Below, in pieces: positions 25,578 through 33,976 of a stretch of 64,000 nucleotides of DNA (the first letter of the stretch is position 1; each line of letters begins with the position of its first letter). The DNA lies in assembly GCF_013401995.1 (NCBI RefSeq), contig NZ_JACBJI010000003.1, positions 248,001-312,000 of the forward strand, read 5' to 3'. The position numbers and the translations under genes are program-made. This stretch comes from Flavobacterium agri. Lineage in GTDB: Bacteria > Bacteroidota > Bacteroidia > Flavobacteriales > Flavobacteriaceae. The notes under the pieces are model-generated. The model saw only the letters and a list, made by a program, of their open reading frames with translations, was not told the DNA's origin and searched no databases.

Positions 25578-25693
25578 TTTTTATGATATAGGTCGTAGAA
25601 GTCTTTTGTTGCCTGCAAAAAGAAAATTTCACCTTTCATTTTTTTTGAACGAACATTAACAACAATTTGCAAATCAACCCAATCGAAGCATTT

Positions 25694-25701
25694 TATCTTT
25701 G
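25694..25701 (+). promoter_or_regulatory. Bacteroidota -7 promoter element for the TetR-like gene
   Basis: TATCTTTG (TAnnTTTG) lies 20 bp before the ATG at 25722. A TTTG at 25666-25669 is 24 bp upstream, a little far for a -33 box. Confidence 0.55.
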
Positions 25702-25721
25702 AAATACCAAAAAACATCACC

Positions 25722-26384
25722 ATGGCTACAGCAAAGAAAAATCCTCCGAAAAAAGAGGCGATTGACGACGACAAAATCATCGGGTTGTACATGAACGACG
25801 TGCTCGAAAACAACGCCGAGCCTTCGAACGTTTACCTGTTTTGCAAGCGCAACGGGATTGACGAGACGCAGTTTTACACCTTTTTCAACTCGTTGGGTGC
25901 GTTGCGTCGGCAGATTTGGGTAAAGTTTTTCGAGAATGCCGAAACGATCATGGCGCAATCGGCCGATTATCAAGGTTATTCCGAAAAGGACAAACTGCTC
26001 ACGTTATACTATACGATTTTTGAGATATTGACGCTCAACAGGACGTACGTTTCCTGGTCGTTGCGCGACAACAAACAAGGTCTCAGGAATTTGGCCGACC
26101 TCAGGGAATTCCGTGACCGTTTTCGCGATTTCGTAGAGGAATTGCTCAAAAATCAAAACCCCGAGAAATTCAGGAAAGTGCGCAACATTACCGAGCCTGT
26201 ACTCAGTGAAGGTGCATGGGTTCAGTTTTTGTTCATTCTCAAGTATTGGCTCGACGACGATTCGAATGGATTCGAAAAGACCGATATCATCATCGAGAAA
26301 TCGGTGAATACGGTCGTGAGTTTGCTCGATACGAAACCGCTCGAGAACCTGATCGATCTGGGGAAATTCCTTTGGAAGAATTGA
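25722..26384 (+). CDS. TetR-family-like regulator (flavobacterial C-terminal domain type)
   Basis: 220 aa, all-helical, no signal peptide. After a Lys/Pro-rich head (residues 1-12), the segment about 18-65 (KIIGLYMNDVLEN..NVYLFCKRNGIDETQFYTFFNSLGALRRQIWVKFF) reads like a TetR HTH with recognition helix ETQFYTFFNS. The remaining ~150 residues form the ligand/dimer helices. It is followed 280 bp later by an ABC1/UbiB kinase gene, and this pair is a recurrent neighbour set in flavobacteria. Whether the regulator controls that gene is inference. The DNA-binding half is divergent, hence moderate confidence. Confidence 0.72.
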   Translation: MATAKKNPPKKEAIDDDKIIGLYMNDVLENNAEPSNVYLFCKRNGIDETQFYTFFNSLGALRRQIWVKFFENAETIMAQSADYQGYSEKDKLLTLYYTIFEILTLNRTYVSWSLRDNKQGLRNLADLREFRDRFRDFVEELLKNQNPEKFRKVRNITEPVLSEGAWVQFLFILKYWLDDDSNGFEKTDIIIEKSVNTVVSLLDTKPLENLIDLGKFLWKN

Positions 26385-26396
26385 GGTGAATGTTGA

Positions 26397-26512
26397 ACGA
26401 GACTGCGTGAGGGATGGCGGTCCCGAAGTTTCGGGATTTGAGCTCTTTGCTAAACCTCAAAGGTTTTGAAAACCTTTGAGGTTTGTAAAAGCGAGTGCCG
26501 ACAGCCCGACGG
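26397..26512 (+). repeat. Second structured intergenic element with central palindrome
   Basis: Flanking sequence GACTGCGTGAGGGATGGCGG...GAGCTCTTTGC and GTAAAAGCGAGTGCCGACAG surrounds a perfect inverted repeat with 16-bp arms AAACCTCAAAGGTTTT and a one-base loop (26452-26484). A smaller hairpin TCCCGAAGTTTCGGGA precedes it. A further GGCGGTTT/AAACCGCC pair lies downstream (26511-26560). The layout looks like a folded RNA with one exchangeable helix. No ORF. Confidence 0.65.
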
Positions 26513-26663
26513 CGGTTTACCCGAAACTTCACTCAATTGGAACTTTCCAAACCGCCGGCACGCCCACCCGAGCGAAGCGAACTGTTGCTTTTCAGCAAAA
26601 AAAAAAATAAACACAACGGCGAAAAGCTTATTGCCTACAGCTTAAAGCCTAAAGCAAAGAACG

Positions 26664-27986
26664 ATGAAAACCCTAGATAAAATCCCGACCGGAAAAATCG
26701 GAAGGGCAAGCGAACTCGTGAAAACCGGAATCAAGGTCGGAGGAAATTACCTTGCCTATTACGGCGAGAAAATCGTCAACCCTTCGCTTACCAAAGACAA
26801 ACTCAACGAAAATAATGCTGAGGACATTTACGACGGCCTCAAAAACCTCAAGGGAAGCGCCCTGAAAGTCGCGCAAATGCTGAGTATGGACAAGAGTATC
26901 ATGCCTCAGGCATATGTCGAGAAATTCTCGCTTTCGCAATTTTCCGTGCCGCCTTTGAGCGCGCCTTTGGTCAGAAAAACTTTCAAGAAATATTTTGGGA
27001 AGTATCCCGACGAATTGTTCGACAAATTCACGTCCGATTCGGTCAACGCCGCCAGTATCGGCCAGGTGCACAAAGCCGAGAAGGATGGAAAACAGCTCGC
27101 AGTGAAAATTCAATATCCGGGTGTAGCCGAAAGCATTTCGTCCGATCTGGCGCTTGTGAAACCGGTCGCGATCCGTATGTTCAACATCAAAGGCAAGGAT
27201 TCTGAAAAATATTTCAAGGAAGTCGAGGATAAACTGATCGAGGAAACCGATTACGTGAATGAGCTTAAGCAAGGAAAAGAAATAGCCGAAGCATGTGCGT
27301 CGATCCCGAATTTGCGATTTCCCGATTACTATCCGGAATGGTCTACCGACAAGGTTTTGACGATGGATTGGATGGAAGGCGAGCATATTTCGGAATTTGC
27401 GGCGAAAAATAAAGATCGGGCAAAAGCCGATAAATTGGGGCAGGCGATGTGGGATTTTTATATGTTCCAGATGCACGGTCTCAAAGCAGTTCACGCCGAC
27501 CCGCACCCGGGGAATTTTCTAGTTGATGAGGATTCGAATCTGATTGCGATCGACTTTGGTTGCGTGAAGCAGGTTCCCGAGGATTTTTACGATCCGTATT
27601 TCGAATTGATCAGCCCGGAGATTTTCGACGATCCGACACAGTTCGAAGAAAAATTGTTCGAGTTGGAAATCCTGCGACATGATGATAAGCCCGCCGAGAA
27701 AACGTATCTGATTAAACTTTTCCGCGAATTGCTCAATGTTTCGACGATGCCGTATCGTTACGACGAATTCGATTTTGCAAACGAGGAATTCTTCGGACGA
27801 CTTGCCGCGATGGGCGAGGAGTTCTCAAAAGACACCCAATTGCGGAAAATGAACGGCAATCGCGGATCGAAGCACTTTTTATACGTCAACCGCACGTTTT
27901 TCGGATTGTATAGTTTATTGCACGATTTGAAGGCGAAGGTCGATACGGTCAAGTATCGCGAGTATCTTTTAGAAGCGAAACGTTAA
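26664..27986 (+). CDS. ABC1/AarF/UbiB-family atypical kinase
   Basis: 440 aa, cytosolic or membrane-peripheral. Family motifs occur in order: GSALKVAQMLSMD (the KxGQ helix, but with Ala in place of Gly), AASIGQVHKAEKDGKQLAVKIQYPG (the A-rich loop and ATP Lys), EETDYVNELKQ, HADPHPGNFLVDEDSNLIAIDFG (catalytic HADPHPGN and DFG). UbiB/COQ8 relatives support quinone biosynthesis; bacteria with menaquinone carry this branch with unclear roles. The gene is downstream of the TetR-like regulator, with a structured element in the 280-bp gap. Intact, normal length. Confidence 0.92.
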   Translation: MKTLDKIPTGKIGRASELVKTGIKVGGNYLAYYGEKIVNPSLTKDKLNENNAEDIYDGLKNLKGSALKVAQMLSMDKSIMPQAYVEKFSLSQFSVPPLSAPLVRKTFKKYFGKYPDELFDKFTSDSVNAASIGQVHKAEKDGKQLAVKIQYPGVAESISSDLALVKPVAIRMFNIKGKDSEKYFKEVEDKLIEETDYVNELKQGKEIAEACASIPNLRFPDYYPEWSTDKVLTMDWMEGEHISEFAAKNKDRAKADKLGQAMWDFYMFQMHGLKAVHADPHPGNFLVDEDSNLIAIDFGCVKQVPEDFYDPYFELISPEIFDDPTQFEEKLFELEILRHDDKPAEKTYLIKLFRELLNVSTMPYRYDEFDFANEEFFGRLAAMGEEFSKDTQLRKMNGNRGSKHFLYVNRTFFGLYSLLHDLKAKVDTVKYREYLLEAKR

Positions 27987-27993
27987 GATTTGA

Positions 27994-28072
27994 TACAGGA
28001 AATCTGTAATTGCGTAAACTGGATTTTCGCGACCTTTAGACCTAACAGGTTTCCAAAACCTGTTAGGTCTAA
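27994..28072. repeat. Composite palindromic repeat, copy 3
   Basis: Part 1 TACAG-GAAAT-CTGTA (27994-28008), 27 bp, then part 2 with 17-bp arms TTAGACCTAACAGGTTT and loop CCA (28036-28072). It begins 8 bp after the ABC1-kinase stop codon, where it could also act as a transcription stop. Confidence 0.85.
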
Positions 28073-28187
28073 CGCAATCGTTTGAAATCTACATAAACCA
28101 AGATTTTTACTCCAAAACCAAATCTGTTAATGAAAATTTTGCATTCGATTTAACAAATGTTTGAATTTCCTTTAGTAAATCGAACCT

Positions 28188-28195
28188 TATCTTTG
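28188..28195 (+). promoter_or_regulatory. Bacteroidota -7 promoter element upstream of a possible small RNA
   Basis: TATCTTTG matches TAnnTTTG. A TTTG at 28160-28163 is 24 bp upstream. Transcription would start near 28202. Confidence 0.55.
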
Positions 28196-28201
28196 TGATG
28201 T

Positions 28202-28316
28202 GAATATTGCATTGTTGCCCGACCGGGTACAACTCTAGACACAAGAACATTAGTTTGTTTATTTATTGGTTAGGTTGGCAAGAGCGTTTTCATCCGATGA
28301 CGCTCTTGCTTTTTTA
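28202..28316 (+). ncRNA. Candidate small RNA or leader (~115 nt)
   Basis: Between the promoter at 28188 and the strong terminator hairpin at 28279-28316 there is no convincing ORF. The only frame is Arg/Ser/Phe-rich and overruns the terminator and the ABC gene. The segment includes a small CCCG/CGGG hairpin (28218-28229) and an AU-rich middle. It may be a free-standing small RNA or a terminated leader of the ABC ATPase gene beginning at 28355. Confidence 0.4.
28279..28316 (+). terminator. Rho-independent terminator upstream of the ABC ATPase gene
   Basis: Perfect 9-bp stem CAAGAGCGT / ACGCTCTTG with 12-nt loop, in which TCAT/ATGA can extend pairing, followed by CTTTTTTA. Confidence 0.8.
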
Positions 28317-28354
28317 TAGGGTTTCGCGAACCGCTTTTGTGTTATTTTTGCCGT

Positions 28355-29296
28355 ATGCTAGAAGTTGCCGACATTTCCTTTTCATACGATTCCCAAAAGA
28401 CCATAGACCAAGTGAGTTTTGCGCTCGAAAAAGGCAAGCAACTCGCGCTTATCGGCGAAAGCGGCTGTGGCAAAAGTACGTTGCTCAAGTTGCTTTACGG
28501 GCATCACGATCTGCAAGAAGGTGAAATCGTTTACAACGGAAATGCGATACTTGGCCCTAAATTCAACCTGATTCCCGGAGATGACCGCTTTAAATACCTG
28601 GCTCAGGATTTCGGGTTGATGCCGTTCACTACCGTTTCCGAAAACGTCGGGAATTATCTGTCGAACATCCACAAAGAGAAAAAGCAACAACGAATAGCCG
28701 AATTGCTCGAAATGGTCGAGATGACCGAATTCGCCAACGTCAAAGCCAAATTCCTCAGCGGCGGCCAACAACAACGCGTCGCGCTTGCAAAAGCTTTGGC
28801 CGTTGAACCTGAATTGTTATTGCTCGACGAGCCGTTCAGCCAAATCGACGCATTTCGATCGGCGACCTTGAAGCGCAACCTGTTCCGATATTTCCGCGAC
28901 AAGCAGATTTCGTGCATCATCGCTACACATGACGGAAGCGACGTGCTGTCGTTTGCCGATGAGGTCGTGATCATGAAAGACGGCAAAATCATCGAAAGCG
29001 GTCGTCCGAAAGCGATTTACGCGAATCCGGGTTCGGCTTATATCGCGCGTATGTTCGGCGAAGTCAGTGAAATCCCATTGCGCCTGTTAAAACCCGTCGT
29101 CACTGATGAGACGGTTTTGGTGTACGCACACCAATTGAAGATTGCGGGTTCGGGATTGCGTGCATCCGTAAAGCATTCCTATTTCCTCGGAAATCATTAT
29201 TTGATAGAAGCCAATTACGAAGGCGGTACTTTATTCTTCGAAAATCGTGTACCGATACTTGACGGAGAAGGCGTTTTCCTTTCTTTAAGCCAATAA
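28355..29296 (+). CDS. ABC transporter ATP-binding protein
   Basis: 313 aa from ATG 28355 (MLEVADISFSYDSQ). Complete nucleotide-binding domain: Walker A GESGCGKST (near 36-44), Q-loop in FKYLAQDFG, signature LSGGQQQR (near 132), Walker B LLLLDEPF (near 152-159) and switch His in CIIATHDGSD. Residues ~235-313 form a beta-rich TOBE-like extension, as in PotA/FbpC/MalK-type importers of iron, polyamine or sugar. No permease or binding protein gene is adjacent, so the partner is elsewhere. A terminator directly upstream (28279-28316) means it needs its own start or attenuation control. Confidence 0.9.
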   Translation: MLEVADISFSYDSQKTIDQVSFALEKGKQLALIGESGCGKSTLLKLLYGHHDLQEGEIVYNGNAILGPKFNLIPGDDRFKYLAQDFGLMPFTTVSENVGNYLSNIHKEKKQQRIAELLEMVEMTEFANVKAKFLSGGQQQRVALAKALAVEPELLLLDEPFSQIDAFRSATLKRNLFRYFRDKQISCIIATHDGSDVLSFADEVVIMKDGKIIESGRPKAIYANPGSAYIARMFGEVSEIPLRLLKPVVTDETVLVYAHQLKIAGSGLRASVKHSYFLGNHYLIEANYEGGTLFFENRVPILDGEGVFLSLSQ

Positions 29297-29385
29297 AAAA
29301 GCAGCCCGAAGACTGCTTTACTTTATATTGTCATTTCCTATTTTTTATTTGGCTCCGAAATGAACCAATAAAAAATAAATAATGA

Positions 29386-31812
29386 TCAATTCTTAGCCGT
29401 ACGCTCATCTTTTCCCTTTAGATTCTTTTCAAGAAAACGATCCTGTTCCCAAAGTAAGTGAAGTATGTTTTCTTTGGCCGCATATCCGTGCGATTCTTTC
29501 GGAAGCAAAACCATCCTTACGGGCGCGCCCAAACCTTTCAATGCCTGGAAATAACGTTCGGTCTGTAGCGTGAACGTGCCCGGATTGTTGTCGGCATCGC
29601 CATGAACCAAAAGCAAAGGCGTCTTCATTTTTTCGGCATTCATGAATGGCGACATACCATTGTAAACGTTCGGGATTTCCCAATAATTGCGTTGCTCGCT
29701 TTGGAATCCGAACGGCGTCAAAGTCCTGTTGTAAGCGCCCGATCTTGCGATTCCGCACGCGAAAAGATTGGAATGCGTCAGTAGGTTCGCCGTCATGAAA
29801 GCGCCATACGAATGTCCGCCCACGGCCACTTTTTTGCGGTCGATGTAACCGAGTTTGTCCACGGCATCGATTGCGGCGGCAGCATCGTCCACGAGTTGCG
29901 TGATGAACGTATCGTTGGGTTCGCTTTCGCCTTCACCGATGATCGGGAACGAAGCGTCGTCGAGCACCACATAACCGCGCGTCACCCAATACACGAAAGA
30001 GCCATAATACGGGAACGTGAATTCGTTAGGATTTTTGTTGTTTTGTCCGGCGCTGGCCTTGTCCTTGAATTCTTCGGGATATGCCCAGATCAAAAGCGGT
30101 AGTTTTTCCTTTTTCTTGGTGTCGTAACCTTTCGGCAGATAAAGTGTTCCCGACAAATCAACACCGTCTTTTCGCTTGTACTTGATTACTTCTTTATGGA
30201 CGTCTTTAATACTTTCGAACGGATTCGCGAACGCCGTCAATTGCGTTACTTTCTTCTTTTTGATGTCGCGCAGGTAATAGTTCGGATAATCGGTTTTCGA
30301 CTGCAACTGTGTAAGCACGATGCCGTTCTTGAAATCTTCCATCGAGAAAATGTCCTCTTTCTTGTCGGTATAAGCCGATTGGTACAGGCGTTTTTTCTTT
30401 AGCGTTTTTGTATTGAACTCGTCTATGAACGGAAACTGTCCTTTTTCGGTAAATCCGTCGCCCAAAAGGAAAGCGTTGCCGTTATCGAGCGCCAGGACGT
30501 AGCGTGCGTACTTGTTTTTGACGGTTTCGAAATTCCCCGGATCCGAATAAATGTCCTGTGAATTCCTGTCCGAAATCGTAACCGCAGCTTTCGCAGGATT
30601 CGAAGGATCGATCAAAAACGTCTTCGTATTGCGCGTGTCGTACCATTCTTCCGAAACGATGGCCGTATGTTCGTCTCCCCAAATCAGGTTCGAGAAGCGT
30701 TGAGGCGTTTTCATCAAAGAAACGGCTTGAGCCGTGAAAGGCGCGTCCCAAACGAAAATTTCGTCGCGGAAATCGGCTTTGTTGGCCGGATTACCTTCAT
30801 CCAAAGCGACCACATAGTACAAACTCGCCGGTTTGTCGCTTCTCCAACCCATATTTCTTTTTCCCTTGCGCACGGCCATAAAACCTTTCGGCATGATTTC
30901 GTTGAGCGGAATTTCGTTCACGGTCTTGATTTCCTTGCCCGACAAATCGCAAACCACGGTTTTCATCGGGAAACGCCCAAGCGGCACGATGTACGAGAAC
31001 GGTTTTTGGATAGTCGTAAGCATCAAAAGGCTGCCGTCGGGAGAAAAGCTTTCGTAGGCATAAATATCTTTCGGTTTGTACAAAGTCGCCTTTCCGTTAA
31101 GGTCTACGGTATAAAGTTCCGATGTCACTATCGTTTCGAAATTCTTCTCATCCATCGGATTCTTGAGCAAATCCTGATACGTGCGATTTTGCGAAACCTG
31201 CCCATCCGATTGGGAAACCGTCGGTCCTGTCGGCAAATCCTTTTTGGTGTCGATGAGTTTCGCGCGGTCTTTCGGCAATTCTTTCACGAGCAATCTCTTG
31301 CTGTCGCCGTACCAGCTGAACGGACTTCCCAAAGCTGCATTCACGTTGGCTTCGGTAAGTTTTTTGGCCGTAGCCGATGCGATGTCCAGAACCCAAAGTT
31401 CAACGCCTGTCGCGGCCGTGTTCGAAAACGCGATTTTTGTCTCATCCGGCGACCAGAAAACATTCGAAATCCTTGCGTTTTGTGGCAATCCCGAAACCTG
31501 GATCTCGTTCTTGTCCTTGACTTTGCGCACTTTGAGGTTCGTGATATACGTGACCGTCGTCGAAATGTTCGTCACCGGATTGATGCGCAAGCCCGCGAGC
31601 CTCAGTTCGTCCTGGTTCAAGTCGTCGAGCGTTTTGTAGGTCGAACGGTACGAAAGCAGCATATTCTGCATTTTAGAATCCATCTGTACCGACGGCGGAC
31701 GTTCGTAATCGGCCAAATCGAGGATTTCCTTCGGCGGCTTCTGGTACGTAAGGTTTTCCTGTGCCGACACCGCGAACGAAGCCATCAAAAAGAACAAGAG
31801 AAGTTTTTTCAT
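29386..31812 (-). CDS. S9-family prolyl oligopeptidase-type peptidase (S9D-like)
   Basis: 808 aa with signal peptide (residues 1-17, FAVSAQ). The N-terminal ~520 residues form a WD-like beta-propeller (repeated FSPDG / WSPDE elements) and the C-terminal ~270 an alpha/beta hydrolase. The nucleophile is in VAVGGHSYGAFMTANLL. The acid is in LLLVHGDADNNPG and the His in LLPKESHGY, completing the triad. The architecture and motif context resemble glutamyl endopeptidase-like S9D enzymes of Bacteroidota, probably periplasmic and degrading peptides. Single-gene unit; 90 bp beyond its stop is the ABC ATPase gene in convergent orientation. Confidence 0.93.
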   Translation of the reverse strand: MKKLLLFFLMASFAVSAQENLTYQKPPKEILDLADYERPPSVQMDSKMQNMLLSYRSTYKTLDDLNQDELRLAGLRINPVTNISTTVTYITNLKVRKVKDKNEIQVSGLPQNARISNVFWSPDETKIAFSNTAATGVELWVLDIASATAKKLTEANVNAALGSPFSWYGDSKRLLVKELPKDRAKLIDTKKDLPTGPTVSQSDGQVSQNRTYQDLLKNPMDEKNFETIVTSELYTVDLNGKATLYKPKDIYAYESFSPDGSLLMLTTIQKPFSYIVPLGRFPMKTVVCDLSGKEIKTVNEIPLNEIMPKGFMAVRKGKRNMGWRSDKPASLYYVVALDEGNPANKADFRDEIFVWDAPFTAQAVSLMKTPQRFSNLIWGDEHTAIVSEEWYDTRNTKTFLIDPSNPAKAAVTISDRNSQDIYSDPGNFETVKNKYARYVLALDNGNAFLLGDGFTEKGQFPFIDEFNTKTLKKKRLYQSAYTDKKEDIFSMEDFKNGIVLTQLQSKTDYPNYYLRDIKKKKVTQLTAFANPFESIKDVHKEVIKYKRKDGVDLSGTLYLPKGYDTKKKEKLPLLIWAYPEEFKDKASAGQNNKNPNEFTFPYYGSFVYWVTRGYVVLDDASFPIIGEGESEPNDTFITQLVDDAAAAIDAVDKLGYIDRKKVAVGGHSYGAFMTANLLTHSNLFACGIARSGAYNRTLTPFGFQSEQRNYWEIPNVYNGMSPFMNAEKMKTPLLLVHGDADNNPGTFTLQTERYFQALKGLGAPVRMVLLPKESHGYAAKENILHLLWEQDRFLEKNLKGKDERTAKN

Positions 31813-31902
31813 GTCGTGTGGTTTTTTATTGGTCTAAAATAACGAAAACGCCCGCGGGATGCAAGGCGTTGCGTTATACAAGTCGCTTGTTTTTGTAAGG
31901 TG

Positions 31903-32724
31903 TTACAACTTTTGGTCGGTCAAAGCCAAATCTTTAGGTGCATATCCGAAGCGTTTCTTGAAAGCGAAAGAGAAATGCGACAGGTTTTCGAACCCGATTT
32001 CCAGATACACGTCGGTAGGTTTGCGTTTTTGTTGCGCCAACAGGTAATGGGCTAGCTCGAGCCGTTTTTGGGTCAGCCATTTTTGAGGCGTGTCGTTGAA
32101 CGCTTTTTTGAAATCGCGCTTGAACGTCGTGAGGCTGCGTCCGGTGAGGTAACCGAATTTTTCCATCGGCATGTTGAAGATGAAATTCTTTTCCATGAAC
32201 CCGACGAGGTCGATTTTTCCGGGTTCGTCGAAATCGGCCAAAAAATCGTCTATGTTCGAATCGATCATTCGCAAAATGCTGATGGCTTCGGTAATCTTCA
32301 GCTGCGCCAAATGTTCAGGAAACGGTTCTTTGACATCGAAATACGGAATCAGCGACGCAAGGCAGCTTTCAAGCAAAGGATGTTTGTCGAAACTCCTGAT
32401 TTTAGGTGTCGTCGCGGTCTTCGGCTTGATTTCGACATTCTGGTAAAATCGTTTCAAGATGTCCGAAGTCAGCAGCATCACGACCGTTTTGTGCGGTTTT
32501 CCGTCTTTCGGATAATTGATCACCGTAGCGGGTTGGTTTCTCGGAATCAGGAAAATATCGCCCGCACCGAATATGTGCGTCGAATCGGCCTGTACGATTT
32601 TCGTCTCGCCCGACAAGAACCAAACGAGCATATGTTGGTCGAATACGATTTCCGATTTGAAAAAACGGTCTTCGTAGCACGAAAGCTTGATATCGGGCGT
32701 AAGGTATTTCGATTCGTGGTCCAT
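31903..32724 (-). CDS. AraC-family transcriptional regulator
   Basis: 273 aa. The N-terminal ~150 residues resemble an AraC-type ligand/cupin domain (VQADSTHIFGAGDIFLIPRNQPATV). The C-terminal ~100 residues hold two HTHs: MPMEKFGYLTGRSLTTFKRDFKKAF and then DVYLEIGFENLSHFSFAFKKRFGYAPK, the conserved AraC signature. No signal peptide. It lies 35 bp downstream of the SDR gene on the same strand. Regulator-dehydrogenase pairs of this kind are common, and the AraC protein may control the SDR, though no operator could be identified. Confidence 0.93.
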   Translation of the reverse strand: MDHESKYLTPDIKLSCYEDRFFKSEIVFDQHMLVWFLSGETKIVQADSTHIFGAGDIFLIPRNQPATVINYPKDGKPHKTVVMLLTSDILKRFYQNVEIKPKTATTPKIRSFDKHPLLESCLASLIPYFDVKEPFPEHLAQLKITEAISILRMIDSNIDDFLADFDEPGKIDLVGFMEKNFIFNMPMEKFGYLTGRSLTTFKRDFKKAFNDTPQKWLTQKRLELAHYLLAQQKRKPTDVYLEIGFENLSHFSFAFKKRFGYAPKDLALTDQKL

Positions 32725-32759
32725 TGCCGAAAGTTACGATTCAGATTGGTTTATGTACA

Positions 32760-33779
32760 TCAATCGACACGGAATTCGATTCCCGTCATCTGCTCGCTGA
32801 GTTTCCACAACCGTTTGGCGTTCGATTCATCGACAGAATACGGTTTGACGCCGCGCAACGTCCAAGGTTTGTCGTATTGATGTGCGATGTTCCCAAGGTC
32901 GAGTTCGGCTATGTCGCAGTTCTCGCAATACACGCCGCCGATATTACTGAGCATCGGGCTTGTCGCACACCAAACCGTCGTGGCCGCACCTTGTTGCAAT
33001 GTTTTGAGATTGGCCGCGACTTCGGGTTTGAGGTCGCCGTTTTCGTCGTGCGTGCCCATTTGTTTGAAGAGTTCGATGGGTGCTTCGCGTCCCAAATCGG
33101 TGCCGTTTACCGAACCCGGATGAAGCGAATAGGAGCGAACCCCAAAGCGCTTTCCAAGATTGTCGAGCTCGAGCGCGAAAAGGTTGTTGGCGGTTTTCGA
33201 TTGGCCGTAACCTTGCAGCGTTTCGTATTCGCGTCCTTTAAAATTCGGGTCGTCGAAGTTGAAAGACGCGATTTGATGCCCGAAAGAAGACACGTTCACG
33301 ACTCTTGCACCGTTGGCTTTTTTGAGCGCGGGCCAAAGTCTCGACACGAGTTGGAAATGTCCGAGATGGTTCGTCGCAAGTTGTGATTCGAAACCTCTAG
33401 CATCCCGTCTCAACGGCACCCACATGATGCCCGCGTTGTTGATCAGCAAATGCAACGGTCGGTTCGATGCGAGGAATTTTTGTGCGAAATCGTCGATCGA
33501 TTGCGGATCCGTCAAATCCATGGTTTCCAATTCGATGTTTTCGATTCCGATAAGGTTTTTTCGCGCTTTTTCGATGTCGCGCGCCGGTAGGATGATTTTC
33601 GCTCCGGCTTGCGACAGCACTTTTACGGTTTCAAGCCCGATGCCGGCATATCCGCCCGTGACGATGACCGTTTTTCCGTTGAGGTCGATGCCTTTGATCA
33701 CGTCGTCGGCCGTCGATTTTGCATCAAAACCCGAACCGATGGGTTGCTGAAGCTTTCCTTGATAATTGTTCTGTTCCAT
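32760..33779 (-). CDS. Short-chain dehydrogenase/reductase
   Basis: 339 aa, longer than a minimal SDR because of a ~25-residue head and C-terminal extension. It is a classical Rossmann enzyme with TGGYAGIG (NAD(P) binding, near 42-49), NNAGIM (near 122), VVNVSSF (catalytic Ser, near 170) and YGQSK (catalytic Tyr/Lys, near 200). The overall pattern resembles WWOX/retinol-dehydrogenase-like SDRs. The extension contains two Cys (GGVYCENCDIAEL) that could bind metal. It is the first gene of an SDR-AraC pair. Substrate unknown. Confidence 0.93.
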   Translation of the reverse strand: MEQNNYQGKLQQPIGSGFDAKSTADDVIKGIDLNGKTVIVTGGYAGIGLETVKVLSQAGAKIILPARDIEKARKNLIGIENIELETMDLTDPQSIDDFAQKFLASNRPLHLLINNAGIMWVPLRRDARGFESQLATNHLGHFQLVSRLWPALKKANGARVVNVSSFGHQIASFNFDDPNFKGREYETLQGYGQSKTANNLFALELDNLGKRFGVRSYSLHPGSVNGTDLGREAPIELFKQMGTHDENGDLKPEVAANLKTLQQGAATTVWCATSPMLSNIGGVYCENCDIAELDLGNIAHQYDKPWTLRGVKPYSVDESNAKRLWKLSEQMTGIEFRVD

Positions 33780-33976
33780 TTCTTAAAAGTTTATGGGACA
33801 AAATTAGCGGCACATTACACGCCCAATTTTGTTCAGAAGACCGAATTTACTTTGTTCAAAAGACCATTTCGACAGGCATTCCTTGCATTTCCGAATTCGG
33901 CCCAATTGCGTATCTTGTACCCAAAAATTAGCGAATACGCAAAATCGGCATGTCGATTTTATCAAAAAGACAAAAT

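Noticed and set aside
21216-28072. IS element defined by the ACCTAACAGG palindromes
   Set aside because: The palindromes do not bracket a transposase. The genes between them (aqpZ, htpG, lipocalin, ompA, the TetR-like regulator and the ABC1 kinase) are ordinary chromosomal genes.
28207-28524. 105-aa open frame overlapping the ABC ATPase start
   Set aside because: It crosses the terminator at 28279-28316 and overlaps the real gene out of frame; composition is Arg/Ser/Phe-rich.
30667-31842. 391-aa open frame on the plus strand
   Set aside because: Antisense to the S9 peptidase, Arg/Phe/His-rich, no start context or motif.
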